A stretch of DNA of 53,659 nucleotides, from positions 1 through 53,659 of the forward strand of contig JAFKJY010000069.1 in the NCBI GenBank assembly GCA_017305835.1. The letters are read 5' to 3'. The notes under the pieces were generated by a model. The model did not search any database, had not been told where the DNA came from, and worked only from the letters and a program-made list of their open reading frames with translations. The stretch's first letter is position 1. The number at the start of each line of letters is the position of its first letter. This document shows, one piece after another, positions 16,800 through 24,963 of the stretch. The stretch comes from Hyphomicrobiales bacterium. Lineage in GTDB: Bacteria > Pseudomonadota > Alphaproteobacteria > Rhizobiales > Rhizobiaceae. The translations under genes and the position numbers were made by a program.

Positions 16800-17303
16800 A
16801 TGGAAGAGCCGCACAGGTCCGGGTGTCCGATCAATCTCACGCTCGAGGTGCTGGGCGACAGATGGAGCCTGATCGTCGTGCGCGACATGATGTTCGGCAA
16901 CCGCCGCCATTTTCGCGAGCTGCTGATGCAGAACGAGGAGGGCATCGCCTCCAACATCCTCGCCGACCGCCTGAAGCGGCTGCTGGCCGAGGGCGTCATC
17001 ACCAGGGCGGACGACCCCACCCACCGGCAGAAGGCGATCTACAGCCTGACCGAAAAGGGCATCGAGCTGCTGCCGGTCTTCGCCATGATCGGCGCCTGGG
17101 GCCGCAAATGGCTGCCGGTGACGGAGGCGCTGTCGATCCGCGCCGAGCTGCTGGAGAAGGGCGGGCCGCAGATGTGGGCGGCCTTCATGGAGGAGCTGCG
17201 CGCCGACCATCTCGGCGCCCCGAAGCCCGCCCGCTCGGTAAGGCGGGAGCTGTTCGAGGCCTATCGCGCGGTGGTGGAAAAGCAGGCGGCAGAGGTGGGT
17301 TAG
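16800..17303 (+). CDS. HxlR family transcriptional regulator
   Basis: A 167-residue winged-helix regulator. The family's N-terminal core CPINLTLEVLGDRWSLIVVR is present at about residues 9-28, followed by FRELLMQNEEGIASNILADR, LKRLLAEGVI and a wing ending in YSLTEKG. HxlR proteins often sense oxidative or electrophilic stress through the conserved N-terminal cysteine, here Cys9. The C-terminal part, about residues 100-167, is longer than in minimal HxlR proteins. It faces away from the RibD-like reductase gene and ends at a strong shared terminator. Confidence 0.93.
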   Translation: MEEPHRSGCPINLTLEVLGDRWSLIVVRDMMFGNRRHFRELLMQNEEGIASNILADRLKRLLAEGVITRADDPTHRQKAIYSLTEKGIELLPVFAMIGAWGRKWLPVTEALSIRAELLEKGGPQMWAAFMEELRADHLGAPKPARSVRRELFEAYRAVVEKQAAEVG

Positions 17304-17322
17304 CCTTCCATGGCCCCGACGA

Positions 17323-17350
17323 AAAAACCCGGCGTCGCCGCCGGGTTTTC
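17323..17350. terminator. Bidirectional intrinsic terminator
   Basis: AAAACCCGGCG-TCGC-CGCCGGGTTTT is a perfect 11-base stem with a 4-base loop and A/T ends on both strands. It separates the converging HxlR and carD genes and can serve both. Confidence 0.92.
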
Positions 17351-17376
17351 CATTCGTGCCGGAGCGGAGCGGCGGC

Positions 17377-17949
17377 TTATGCCGCCTCTTCCTGCTCGGT
17401 CTCCTCGTTGTCGGCCTTGGCGCCGCGGCGCGGGTTCTTGGCGAGGTTGGTCTCGATCAGCCGCACGGCCTCGGTCTCCGAGACGCGGTTGACCGCGGCG
17501 ATCTCGCGCGCCATGCGGTCGAGCGCGGCCTCGTAGAGCTGCCGCTCGGAATAGGACTGCTCGGGCTGGTTCTCGGCGCGGTAGAGGTCGCGCACCACCT
17601 CCGAGATCGAGATCAGGTCGCCCGAATTGATCTTGGCGTCGTATTCCTGCGCCCGGCGCGACCACATGGTGCGCTTGATGCGGGCGCGGCCCTGCACGAC
17701 CTTCAGCGCGCGGTCGACATAGTCGGTCTCGGAAAGCTTGCGCATGCCGATCGAGGTCGCCTTGGCCACCGGCACCTTGAGCCGCATCTTGTCCTTCTGA
17801 AAATCGATCACGAACAGTTCCAGCTTGTGCCCGGCGACTTCCTGCTCCTCGATGGCGGTGATCTGGCCGACGCCGTGCGCCGGATAGACGATGAACTCGC
17901 CCGTCTTGAAGCCGTTGCGTGTCGCGGACTTTTTCTGCTGGGTAGCCAT
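17377..17949 (-). CDS. carD: CarD family transcriptional regulator
   Basis: A 190-residue protein of the CarD/TRCF-interacting type. The N-terminal RNA-polymerase-interaction domain reads FKTGEFIVYPAHGVGQITAI with EQEVAGHKLELFVIDF after it (about residues 14-50), and the helical C-terminal domain carries the DNA-contacting segment with RTMWSRRAQEYDAKI and YSERQLYEAALDRMAREIAA. CarD binds the polymerase beta subunit and stabilises open promoter complexes, affecting rRNA and housekeeping transcription. The tail is acidic (EETEQEEAA). It lies downstream of fdxA with 352 bases between them, and is probably transcribed from its own promoter. Confidence 0.95.
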   Translation of the reverse strand: MATQQKKSATRNGFKTGEFIVYPAHGVGQITAIEEQEVAGHKLELFVIDFQKDKMRLKVPVAKATSIGMRKLSETDYVDRALKVVQGRARIKRTMWSRRAQEYDAKINSGDLISISEVVRDLYRAENQPEQSYSERQLYEAALDRMAREIAAVNRVSETEAVRLIETNLAKNPRRGAKADNEETEQEEAA

Positions 17950-18301
17950 ACGCCTCAAACTCCTGTTCTTGCGCCGGGACGAGGCCCGGCGAGCGGCTGG
18001 TTTTTCAGCCGTGACCACGACGGTCGGTATACACAGGGCGCGAGCAAAGGCCATTCCGGAAAAAGGGCGAACGAAGGCCGCGCAACGATGTCGCTGGCCC
18101 AGGAAACCCTGGTCCGGAATTTGGATCTGGCCTTTCGATGATTAACGCGTTCGCGCCACAAGTCGACGTCGTGTCACCGGCATATGGCACATATATACTG
18201 CAAAAAGTGGAAAGAATCAACAATTTGCCGCACCCGCGAAAAGTCTGGCCGCCGGCCGTGCGGCGGACGGGGGTGCGGGCAGGGAAATTTCGTTTCGCCG
18301 A
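17950..18301. other. Intergenic stretch upstream of carD
   Basis: About 350 bases between fdxA and carD. An AT-rich patch (minus strand TTTTTGCAGTATATATG, near 18187-18207) is the likeliest promoter zone for carD. One GANTC site lies near 18213. No open frame here looks real. Confidence 0.45.
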
Positions 18302-18640
18302 TCAGTTGCCTTCGCCGGGCGTCGGCGAAAAATATTTCTCGAACTTGCCTTCGACGCCATCCCATTCCTTGGCGTCCTCCGGCGGCTCCTTCTTGGCCGT
18401 GATGTTGGGCCATTGCGAGGCGTATTCGGTATTCACCTGCAGCCACTTGTCGAGCCCCGGCTCGGTGTCCGGCTTGATCGCGTCGGCCGGGCATTCCGGC
18501 TCGCACACCCCGCAGTCGATGCACTCGTCGGGGTGGATGACGAGCATGTTCTCGCCTTCGTAGAAACAGTCGACCGGACAGACCTCGACGCAGTCCATGT
18601 ACTTGCACTTGATGCAGTTGTCGGTGACCAGATACGTCAT
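18302..18640 (-). CDS. fdxA: Seven-iron ferredoxin
   Basis: A 112-residue ferredoxin of the FdxA type carrying one [3Fe-4S] and one [4Fe-4S] cluster. Cysteines fall at 9, 12, 17, 21 and 25 in the first part and 40, 43, 46 and 50 in the second ([11 protein letters not shown]), matching the 7-iron pattern of Azotobacter FdI shifted by one residue. The C-terminal extension with [20 protein letters not shown] is typical of the family. It is a small cytoplasmic electron carrier. It follows the S4-domain gene by 144 bases on the same strand, an order seen in many Hyphomicrobiales. Confidence 0.97.
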   Translation of the reverse strand: MTYLVTDNCIKCKYMDCVEVCPVDCFYEGENMLVIHPDECIDCGVCEPECPADAIKPDTEPGLDKWLQVNTEYASQWPNITAKKEPPEDAKEWDGVEGKFEKYFSPTPGEGN

Positions 18641-18784
18641 TCAGGCGGCTCGCATGTTCCGCGTCGATGGCTTTTCGCGGTCAGGTAGACCCTTTGGAGA
18701 GGCCTTGCAAGAGAGGCCCGTTGCGCCCTTTCGCCCCCGACGGGAATGGATTTGCGGGCGCGCCGGGCTGCACGCTTTGCCGGC

Positions 18785-19111
18785 TCAGTCGCCGCCGGCC
18801 GGCTCGTCGCCGGGCTGCGGCGGATCGGCGCGGGGGCCGTCGGTCCGGGTGAGGTCGTCATAGAGCGTGTGCGCCTCGGCCGCCGGCCCGCGCCGCTCGC
18901 CGAGGTCCACCACGCGGTAGACGAGCACGGCGCGCGGCAGCGTGATCGTCAGCGTGTCGCCCGCCTTCAGCGGATGCGCCGCGTCCGCCACCTTCTGGCG
19001 GTTGACGCGCACATGGCCCGCCTGCACGAGGCGGGCCGCCAGCGTGCGCGACTTGGTGACGCGCGCGAAGAACAGCCATTTGTCGATGCGCTGGCGCGGT
19101 TCGCCCGGCAT
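18785..19111 (-). CDS. S4 domain RNA-binding protein (Hsp15-like)
   Basis: A 108-residue protein with an N-terminal S4 RNA-binding domain: QRIDKWLFFARVTKSRTLAA, then RLVQAGHVRVNRQKV (about residues 7-43), as in the heat-shock protein HslR/Hsp15 that rescues stalled 50S subunits. The C-terminal tail is proline- and acid-rich. It starts 12 bases after the helicase stop and is almost certainly cotranscribed with it. Whether it acts in ribosome rescue here is inferred. Confidence 0.92.
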   Translation of the reverse strand: MPGEPRQRIDKWLFFARVTKSRTLAARLVQAGHVRVNRQKVADAAHPLKAGDTLTITLPRAVLVYRVVDLGERRGPAAEAHTLYDDLTRTDGPRADPPQPGDEPAGGD

Positions 19112-19123
19112 CGCGGCCAGCGT

Positions 19124-22100
19124 CTACTTCTTGAGCTGGTCGCGCAGCGCGGCGAGCTTGGCGAAGGGCGAGTCCGGGTCGATCCGGGGCGCACGCTCCT
19201 CGCGCGGCCGCTGCTGGAACGGCCTGTCCTTGCCGCCACCCTCGCGCGGCGGGCGCTTGCCCTTGAAGCCGCGCTGCTCGCCGCCGCCCTCGCCGCGTTC
19301 CTCGCGGCCGCCGGGCTTGCCGTCCGGCTTCCCGTGGCGGTCGAAGCGGCGCGGCGGCCGTCCGCCGCCCTCGCGCTCGCCGGCCTCCTGCTGGCCGCCG
19401 GGGCGTCCGCGCCGGTCGCCGTGGCGCTGGCCGCCGCCGGGCCGCTGGTTGCGCTCGCCGGGGCGGCCGCCGCGGTCGAAGCGGCCCTGCCGCCACACGG
19501 TCACCGGCTTCGGCTCCTCGGCCGGCTCCTCCGACGGCGCCCCGGCCGCCGGCGCGGGCGAGACGTTGGGATCGGCCATGACGTCGTGATGGCTGAGATT
19601 GGCTTCGTCCGGCGCCGCCGGCTCGACGGTCAGGTCCGGTCCGGCGACCGGCTGGTCGGCGTCGGCATCGACGGCGTTCGGCAGCGCGGCCTCGCCCGCC
19701 ACCGGTTCGGCATTCGCCTCGGTCGTGGCCGGCACGTTCGGGTCGGCCATCTCGCCGCCATGGTCCTGCGCGGCCGCGGCTTCCGCCTTCGCCGCCTCCG
19801 CCGCCCGCTGCGCCGCGTCGAGGCTCTCGATCCGGGCGGCGACTTCCGCCGCCGGCTTCGGCTCGCCGCGATAGCCGAGGCCCTTGAGGATCTCCTCCAT
19901 GTCCTCGGCGGTCGCGCCGAGGATGGACATCATCGCCGGCGTCACCACGAAGGCGCCGCCGCCATAGCCGCCCTCCGGCCGCTTGCCCTCGTTCTCCTTC
20001 CAGGCGAGCGCCGGGCGGATCAGGTCGGCGAGCCGCTCCAATATGTCGACGCGCACCGCGCGGCGGCCGAGATTGCGGTAGCCGGCAAGCTTGTAGAAGG
20101 CCTTCTCGAAGGCCGGGTCGACCACCAGCGAGGTGCGGCCCGAACCCAGCATGTGCACGACGTCGCCGAAGCCCGGCTTGTCCTTGGCGTCGTTCTTCAG
20201 CGCCCACAGCAGCGTCAGCAGCCCGGCCGGCGCGGGCTTCAGCAGCGCCGGCACGAAGACGTGGTAGGCGCCGAAGCGCACGCCGAGCCGTCGCAGCGCC
20301 GCGCGCGCGTCCTGGTCGAGCGAGCGCACCTCCTCGGCGATGTCGCGCCGGTTGACCAGCCCGGAATTCTCGACCAGCCGGAAGGCGATCCCCTTGGCGA
20401 TGCCGCTCAGGATCTCCGCGGTCGACAGGTCGCCCAGCGGCTTCAGCAGCGTCTCGACCTGGAAGGCGACGTAGCGCTCCGCGCGGGCAGCCACACGGTC
20501 CCGCGGCGTGCCGGTGAGCTGCTCGTCGGCGAGCAGAACGAGCCGGGGCTTGAGCATGTCCTCGCCGGCGACAAGCGTCGCCACGGGCGCGCCGATCCAG
20601 CGCAGGATGCCGTCCGATCCGAGCGCCAGATCGCCGTTCGGCGCGTTCGCGAAGCGGTCGGCGCGCGCCTCGAACTCGCGCGCCAGCGCCTTCTGCGCGG
20701 CCGCCCGCACGGCCTTGGCGTCCTCGCCCTCCGCACCCTGGTCGACGGTGAAGCGGAAGCCCTGGAGCTCGCCCACGTGATGGCCTTCGACGAGAACCTC
20801 GCCGGCCGGACTGATCTCTGCTTCGAGCATGGTGTTCTCTCTCAGGCGCTTCATCAGCACGGATGTCCTGCGGTCCACGAAGCGTTTCGTCAATCGCTCA
20901 TGCAGCGCATCCGACAGCCGGTCCTCGATATCGCGCGTTTTTTCCTGCCAGTGTGTTGGATCGGCCAGCCAGCCGGGCCGGTGGGAAACGAAGGTCCAGG
21001 TGCGGATCTGGGCGATGCGCGCCGACAGCACGTCGATGTCGCCCTCGGTCGAATCGGCCCGGCGCACCTGCTGGGCCATGTAGTCGGCGTCGACATGGCC
21101 GCGCCGCGCCAGGTCCTGGAAGATTGCCGCGACCAGCTCGGCATGCTGCGCCGGCGCGATGCGGCGATAGTCGGGCAGCGCGCAGGCGTCCCACAGGAGC
21201 GCCACGCGCTCCGGCCGGTCGGCCAGCGCCGCGACGTCGGGCTCGCGCGACAGGAGGTCGAGCGCGGTCTGGTCGGCCGCCGGCAAGGCGCGGGTCAGCC
21301 CCTCGATCGGCGGCAGCGCGTCGAGCGAGCGCCGCAGCGCCTCGATGCCGGCGAAGTCGCACGCGGCCGTGCGCCATTGCAGCACCCTCGCCGGCTCGAA
21401 CTCGTGGCCCTCGATCTTCTCGACGAGATCGTCGGGGAACGGGTCGACCTGGCCGGTGACGCCGAACGTGCCGTCGCGCACGTGGCGGCCGGCGCGGCCG
21501 GCGATCTGGGCGAGCTCGGCCGCCGTCAGCTCGCGATACTGGTAGCCGTCGAACTTGCGGTTCTGCGCGAAGGCGACGTGGTCGACGTCGAGGTTGAGGC
21601 CCATGCCGATGGCGTCGGTCGCCACCAGATAATCGACGTCGCCCGACTGGTAGATCTCGACCTGCGCGTTGCGGGTGCGCGGGGAAAGCGCGCCGAGCAC
21701 GACGGCCGCGCCGCCGCGCTGGCGCCGGATCAGCTCGGCGATCGCGTAGACCTCGTCGGCCGAGAAGGCGACGATGGCCGAGCGGCGCGGCAGCCGCGTC
21801 AGCTTCTTCGAGCCGGCATAGGCCAGATGCGACAGCCGCGGCCGCGTCACCACCGACAGGCCGCGCAGCAGCTTCTGCAGGATGCCCTGCATGGTGCCGG
21901 CGCCGAGCAGCAGCGTCTCCTGCCGGCCGCGCAGGTGCAGGATGCGGTCGGTGAAGATGTGGCCGCGCTCGAAATCGGCGGCGAGCTGCACCTCGTCGAT
22001 GGCAACGAAGGCGGCGTCCGTCTGGCGCGGCATCGCCTCGACGGTCGAGACCGTGTAGCGGGCGCCGGGCGGCACGATCTTCTCCTCGCCCGTCACCAGC

Positions 22101-22309
22101 GCGACGTTGGCGAGCCCGACCTTCTCGGCCACGCGGCCATAGACCTCGCGCGCGAGCAGCCGGAGTGGCAGGCCGATCAGCCCGCTCTGGTGCGCCACCA
22201 TGCGCTCGATGGCGAGATGCGTCTTGCCGGTGTTGGTGGGGCCTAGCACCGCCGTCACGTCGCGGCCCGACACGATCAGCGGGCTGGCCTGTGTGGTCTG
22301 GATGTTCAT
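19124..22309 (-). CDS. Suv3-like DEAD/DEAH-box RNA helicase with long disordered tail
   Basis: A 1061-residue superfamily 2 helicase of the mitochondrial Suv3 type. Walker A GPTNTGKTHLAIERM lies at about residue 23, the DExH motif is DEVQ, motif III is GAGTM and motif VI is QIAGRAGRH. A helical middle part follows, then from about residue 845 a low-complexity tail, rich first in A/E and later in R/G (GGRPGERNQRPGGGQ), likely an RNA-binding extension. The tail has two copies of MADPNV. ATG 22309 is the start closest to the conserved domain; an ATG at 22366 is possible. The operon continues with the S4 gene. Confidence 0.92.
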   Translation of the reverse strand: MNIQTTQASPLIVSGRDVTAVLGPTNTGKTHLAIERMVAHQSGLIGLPLRLLAREVYGRVAEKVGLANVALVTGEEKIVPPGARYTVSTVEAMPRQTDAAFVAIDEVQLAADFERGHIFTDRILHLRGRQETLLLGAGTMQGILQKLLRGLSVVTRPRLSHLAYAGSKKLTRLPRRSAIVAFSADEVYAIAELIRRQRGGAAVVLGALSPRTRNAQVEIYQSGDVDYLVATDAIGMGLNLDVDHVAFAQNRKFDGYQYRELTAAELAQIAGRAGRHVRDGTFGVTGQVDPFPDDLVEKIEGHEFEPARVLQWRTAACDFAGIEALRRSLDALPPIEGLTRALPAADQTALDLLSREPDVAALADRPERVALLWDACALPDYRRIAPAQHAELVAAIFQDLARRGHVDADYMAQQVRRADSTEGDIDVLSARIAQIRTWTFVSHRPGWLADPTHWQEKTRDIEDRLSDALHERLTKRFVDRRTSVLMKRLRENTMLEAEISPAGEVLVEGHHVGELQGFRFTVDQGAEGEDAKAVRAAAQKALAREFEARADRFANAPNGDLALGSDGILRWIGAPVATLVAGEDMLKPRLVLLADEQLTGTPRDRVAARAERYVAFQVETLLKPLGDLSTAEILSGIAKGIAFRLVENSGLVNRRDIAEEVRSLDQDARAALRRLGVRFGAYHVFVPALLKPAPAGLLTLLWALKNDAKDKPGFGDVVHMLGSGRTSLVVDPAFEKAFYKLAGYRNLGRRAVRVDILERLADLIRPALAWKENEGKRPEGGYGGGAFVVTPAMMSILGATAEDMEEILKGLGYRGEPKPAAEVAARIESLDAAQRAAEAAKAEAAAAQDHGGEMADPNVPATTEANAEPVAGEAALPNAVDADADQPVAGPDLTVEPAAPDEANLSHHDVMADPNVSPAPAAGAPSEEPAEEPKPVTVWRQGRFDRGGRPGERNQRPGGGQRHGDRRGRPGGQQEAGEREGGGRPPRRFDRHGKPDGKPGGREERGEGGGEQRGFKGKRPPREGGGKDRPFQQRPREERAPRIDPDSPFAKLAALRDQLKK

Positions 22310-22484
22310 TGCGGCGGAGGGCGGCCCTTCTGGCCCGGCGGGGAGGCAGGGCACGTCGATTATCATGCGCGGCGGCGGACTTCCATCCGTGGCCGCATCC
22401 CCGCCCATGCCCGTGACTGGCCGCTATATAGGATGCCCGCACGGCCGTTGAAGGGCGGGCCGGATTAACGTCCGGAACGAGTCT

Positions 22485-22509
22485 GGAACGAATCGGCGAC
22501 GAATCACTG
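22485..22509 (+). repeat. 25-base direct repeat, left copy
   Basis: The 25 bases from GGAACGAATCGG to GAATCACTG are identical to 22770-22794, 285 bases away. Each copy holds two GAATC sites 11 bases apart, about one helical turn. Weaker similarity continues for about 45 bases to the right of both copies. Confidence 0.9.
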
Positions 22510-22769
22510 ACTCGCGCCGATTCCGCCTTTGTTCCCCTCCAGATGTTGTGGTTCGCGGCCTCTATCCCAGCCAGATGCTGAATCGGCCGCTCCGCTTCGC
22601 AGAGAGAATCGCCTGCCGCGCGGCGCGCGGCGTTAACCTTTGCCTCATCGGCGCGGCCGCAACCGGTCGTCGTCAGCGCAACCCACGGAAAATTCTCGCA
22701 ATTCTGAACGAGGCGTTAACGCACCCGCGCCGTTTCAGCATCCATCCCGTTAACCTTCCGATCAAAGCC

Positions 22770-22794
22770 GGAACGAATCGGCGACGAATCACTG
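22770..22794 (+). repeat. 25-base direct repeat, right copy
   Basis: Exact second copy of 22485-22509. It is followed by a diverged continuation (GTTCGGCTGCGTTCCCTTTG) resembling the sequence right of the left copy. Confidence 0.9.
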
Positions 22795-23010
22795 GTTCGG
22801 CTGCGTTCCCTTTGCGTTCGCCACAATATCTTGTGCCGGCATGCCTTCTCCCACACAGCGTCCACAGCTTGTCCACAACGTGCGCACCGGCGGCGCCGGA
22901 GCCGCGTTAACCTTTTGCGCCGAAGCGGCACGGCGCGTTGGCGCCGTCCCATTGGCGGACGCGCCGGTTTGATCCACAATGCCGGCCGAAGGGGTGTCGG
23001 GGGACGTCTC

Positions 23011-23604
23011 ATGGATCAGTGCACGGATCGGCGCGCGCCGGCACGGACGCGTGTGCGGCCGCTGGCGCGGGCGGCCGCGCTCGCCGGCGCCGTTCTGCTG
23101 CTCGGCGGCTGGGGGCCGACGGGAACGCGCATCGACACGGCCTATTATCCGATCTCGGGACGCAGCCATGCCGAGCTTGTCGGCTCGGTGCGCCGCTACG
23201 GACCGGGCGGCTTCGCCTACGGCATGGGCATCATCGACTTCCATCCGGGCTTCGACACGGGCTGGCGGGACGGCAAATGCCGGATCGTCACGGCCGAGAC
23301 GGGGCTGACGGTGAGCCTGCGTCTGCCCGAGTGGCGCGGCCCCGCCGACGCGCCGGGCCGCGTCCTGCAGACCGCGCGCCGCTTCGCCAGCGAGGTGCGC
23401 CGCCACGAGATGCAGCATGTCGACATCGCCCGGCGCTACCAGCGCGCCATGACCGCGCGGTTGCTGAAGCTGCCGGCCGAGGCGAGCTGCTGGAGCCTCG
23501 CGGCAAGCGCCCGCGCGCTGGTCGAGCGGCTGAAGAAGGACCATCTCGCCGCCCAGCGCGCCTTCGACCGGCGCAGCCACCGGCAGATCATGCGTCTGCT
23601 CTGA
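23011..23604 (+). CDS. DUF922-type secreted putative zinc protease
   Basis: A 197-residue protein with a basic N-terminus and hydrophobic segment (about residues 19-34, ALAGAVLLLGG) that acts as a signal peptide or anchor. The mature part has YYPISGRSHAELVGSVRRYG near the start and the HExxH zinc motif in RRHEMQHVDIARRYQ. This combination is typical of DUF922 predicted zinc-dependent proteases. Target unknown. GGGGGA lies upstream of ATG 23011. The gene starts right beside the DnaA-box-like cluster, and its last 17 bases overlap the convergent iron-permease-like gene. Confidence 0.85.
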   Translation: MDQCTDRRAPARTRVRPLARAAALAGAVLLLGGWGPTGTRIDTAYYPISGRSHAELVGSVRRYGPGGFAYGMGIIDFHPGFDTGWRDGKCRIVTAETGLTVSLRLPEWRGPADAPGRVLQTARRFASEVRRHEMQHVDIARRYQRAMTARLLKLPAEASCWSLAASARALVERLKKDHLAAQRAFDRRSHRQIMRLL

Positions 23605-24121
23605 CCCGCCCGCCCGAGCCGTTGAGCTTCACGGCGCGGCCGTTGGTTTTCGCGGTTTTGTTTTTCAACTTCGTGCGGATCGCTTTCGCGGCCCGCTTGC
23701 CGCGCTTTTCATGGGCGTCGAGCGTCTTCCTGTGCCGCTCCGCCGTTTGCGCGTCGGCCGGGCAGTCGTCCGGTCCCCTCGCGGCGTCCTCGCAGCGGCG
23801 GCGAAACTCCTCGACCTCGGCCTCCGACAGGTGCTCGATGCCGATGAAGTCGTTCTTGCCGCGGCTCACCCGGATCAGCTCGTCCAGCTTGGCCTGGATC
23901 GCCGCGCCGTCACGGTTCTGCGTGTTCTGGATCAGGAACACCATCAGGAAGGTGATGATGGTCGTGCCGGTGTTGATGATGAGCTGCCAGGTGTCGGAAA
24001 AGCCGAAGATCGGGCCGCTGACGGCCCAGATCACGACCGTCGCGCAGCAGATGAGGAAGGCGGCGGGGCGGCCCGAGGCGCGGGCGACCATTCCGGCCGC
24101 CTGGCCGAAAACTCTCTCCAT
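23588..24121 (-). CDS. Low-affinity iron permease family protein
   Basis: A 177-residue protein with two membrane segments (about residues 20-40 and 48-68). It has the family's TWQLIINTGTTIITFLMVF and LIQNTQNRDGAAIQAKLDEL, typical of PF04120 proteins. Despite the family name, transport of iron by bacterial members is not well shown. The C-terminal third is charged and lysine-rich (KAIRTKLKNKTAKTN). ATG 24121 was chosen because it starts the conserved MERVFGQAA; an in-frame start 10 codons earlier is less likely. It overlaps the DUF922 gene tail to tail by 17 bases. Confidence 0.9.
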   Translation of the reverse strand: MERVFGQAAGMVARASGRPAAFLICCATVVIWAVSGPIFGFSDTWQLIINTGTTIITFLMVFLIQNTQNRDGAAIQAKLDELIRVSRGKNDFIGIEHLSEAEVEEFRRRCEDAARGPDDCPADAQTAERHRKTLDAHEKRGKRAAKAIRTKLKNKTAKTNGRAVKLNGSGGRVRADA

Positions 24122-24196
24122 GTGTGAACTCCAGTGGCGCTGCCGTGGCACGATGAACGGCGGCGGCCCCCGCCGGTTCCGGCCGGACGGCGGCGA

Positions 24197-24952
24197 TCAC
24201 CAGCTCGCGGCGCCCCCGTCGACCGGCAGCACGACGCCGGTCACCTGCGCGGCCTCGTCGGAAGCGAGGAACAGCGCCGCGTTCGCCACGTCGGCGGGCT
24301 GCGAGGGCCCCATCACCTGTTTGCGCGACAGCGGGAAGCGCGAAACGTCGCCGCCCGACAGCGCCAGAACACGCTCGGTCATGGTCACGCCCGGCGCGAT
24401 GGCGTTGACGCGGATCCGGCTTGCCGCATGCTGCATGGCGAGCGTGCGCGTCAGCGCCGACACCGCGCCCTTGGCGGCGGTGTAGAAGTCGAGCCCCGGC
24501 ACGCCGATCAGGCTGACGACCGAACTCATGTTGATGATCGAGCCGCCGCCGGCCGCCTTCATGGCGGGGATCGCCGCGCGGCAGGCGAGGATGGTGCCCA
24601 GCAGGTCGAGCCGCATCGTCCGCCATAATTCCTCGACCGGCGCCTCGACGAGGCTGCCGTCGCGCCCCGACGAGCCGCCGGCGCAGTTGAGCAGCACGCC
24701 GACCGCGCCCAGCGCCGCCTGCCCGGCGGCGAAGGCGGCGACGACGCTCTCCTCGGATGTGACGTCCGCCGCGACGAAGCGCGCCTGCCCGCCGGCCGCC
24801 GCGATCTCGGCCGCGACCCCGTTGCCCGCCGCCTCGGAGACGTCGAGGATCGCGACCTTGGCCCCTTCCGCCGCGAACAGCAGCGCGGTCGCCTTGCCGA
24901 TGCCCGACGCGCCGCCGGTGACGAACGCCGTTTTGCCCCTGAGCCTGTCCAT
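24197..24952 (-). CDS. SDR family oxidoreductase
   Basis: A 251-residue classical short-chain dehydrogenase. The cofactor motif is FVTGGASGIGKATALLFAAE, followed by VAADVTSEE, the catalytic Ser in IINMSSVVSLIGVPG and the YxxxK pair in FYTAAKGAV. The usual NNAG is replaced by NCAGGSSG. The C-terminus ends in LPVDGGAASW, usual for the family. It lies 11 bases after the FAD-dependent oxidoreductase gene and is likely cotranscribed with it, which suggests a two-step oxidation/reduction pathway of an unknown, perhaps steroid- or ring-like, substrate. Confidence 0.9.
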   Translation of the reverse strand: MDRLRGKTAFVTGGASGIGKATALLFAAEGAKVAILDVSEAAGNGVAAEIAAAGGQARFVAADVTSEESVVAAFAAGQAALGAVGVLLNCAGGSSGRDGSLVEAPVEELWRTMRLDLLGTILACRAAIPAMKAAGGGSIINMSSVVSLIGVPGLDFYTAAKGAVSALTRTLAMQHAASRIRVNAIAPGVTMTERVLALSGGDVSRFPLSRKQVMGPSQPADVANAALFLASDEAAQVTGVVLPVDGGAASW

Positions 24953-24963
24953 GCCGTCTTTCC

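Larger units (their letters stand above)
22441..22980. other. Gene-free region with origin-like or cell-cycle regulatory motifs
   Basis: No gene fits between the helicase start and 23011. The region has nine GANTC sites within 312 bases (22479, 22490, 22501, 22509, 22519, 22580, 22606, 22775, 22786), the target of the cell-cycle methylase CcrM. Four GTTAAC (22632, 22715, 22749, 22906) and one ATTAAC (22464) resemble CtrA half-sites. Three DnaA-box-like nonamers lie at 22858-22866 (GCGTCCACA), 22869-22877 (TTGTCCACA) and 22970-22978 (TGATCCACA, identical to the strong Caulobacter G box). An AT-richer patch is at 22687-22710. Confidence 0.5.

Noticed and set aside
18746..22246. 1166-codon plus-strand frame opposite the helicase and S4 genes
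   Set aside because: Low-complexity R/A/G/L sequence spanning two real genes; the minus-strand products have clear domains.
22441..22985. Calling this region the proven chromosomal origin
   Set aside because: hemE, the usual oriC neighbour in rhizobia, is absent, and gene orientation on the right side is mixed; only an origin-like or regulatory label is supported.
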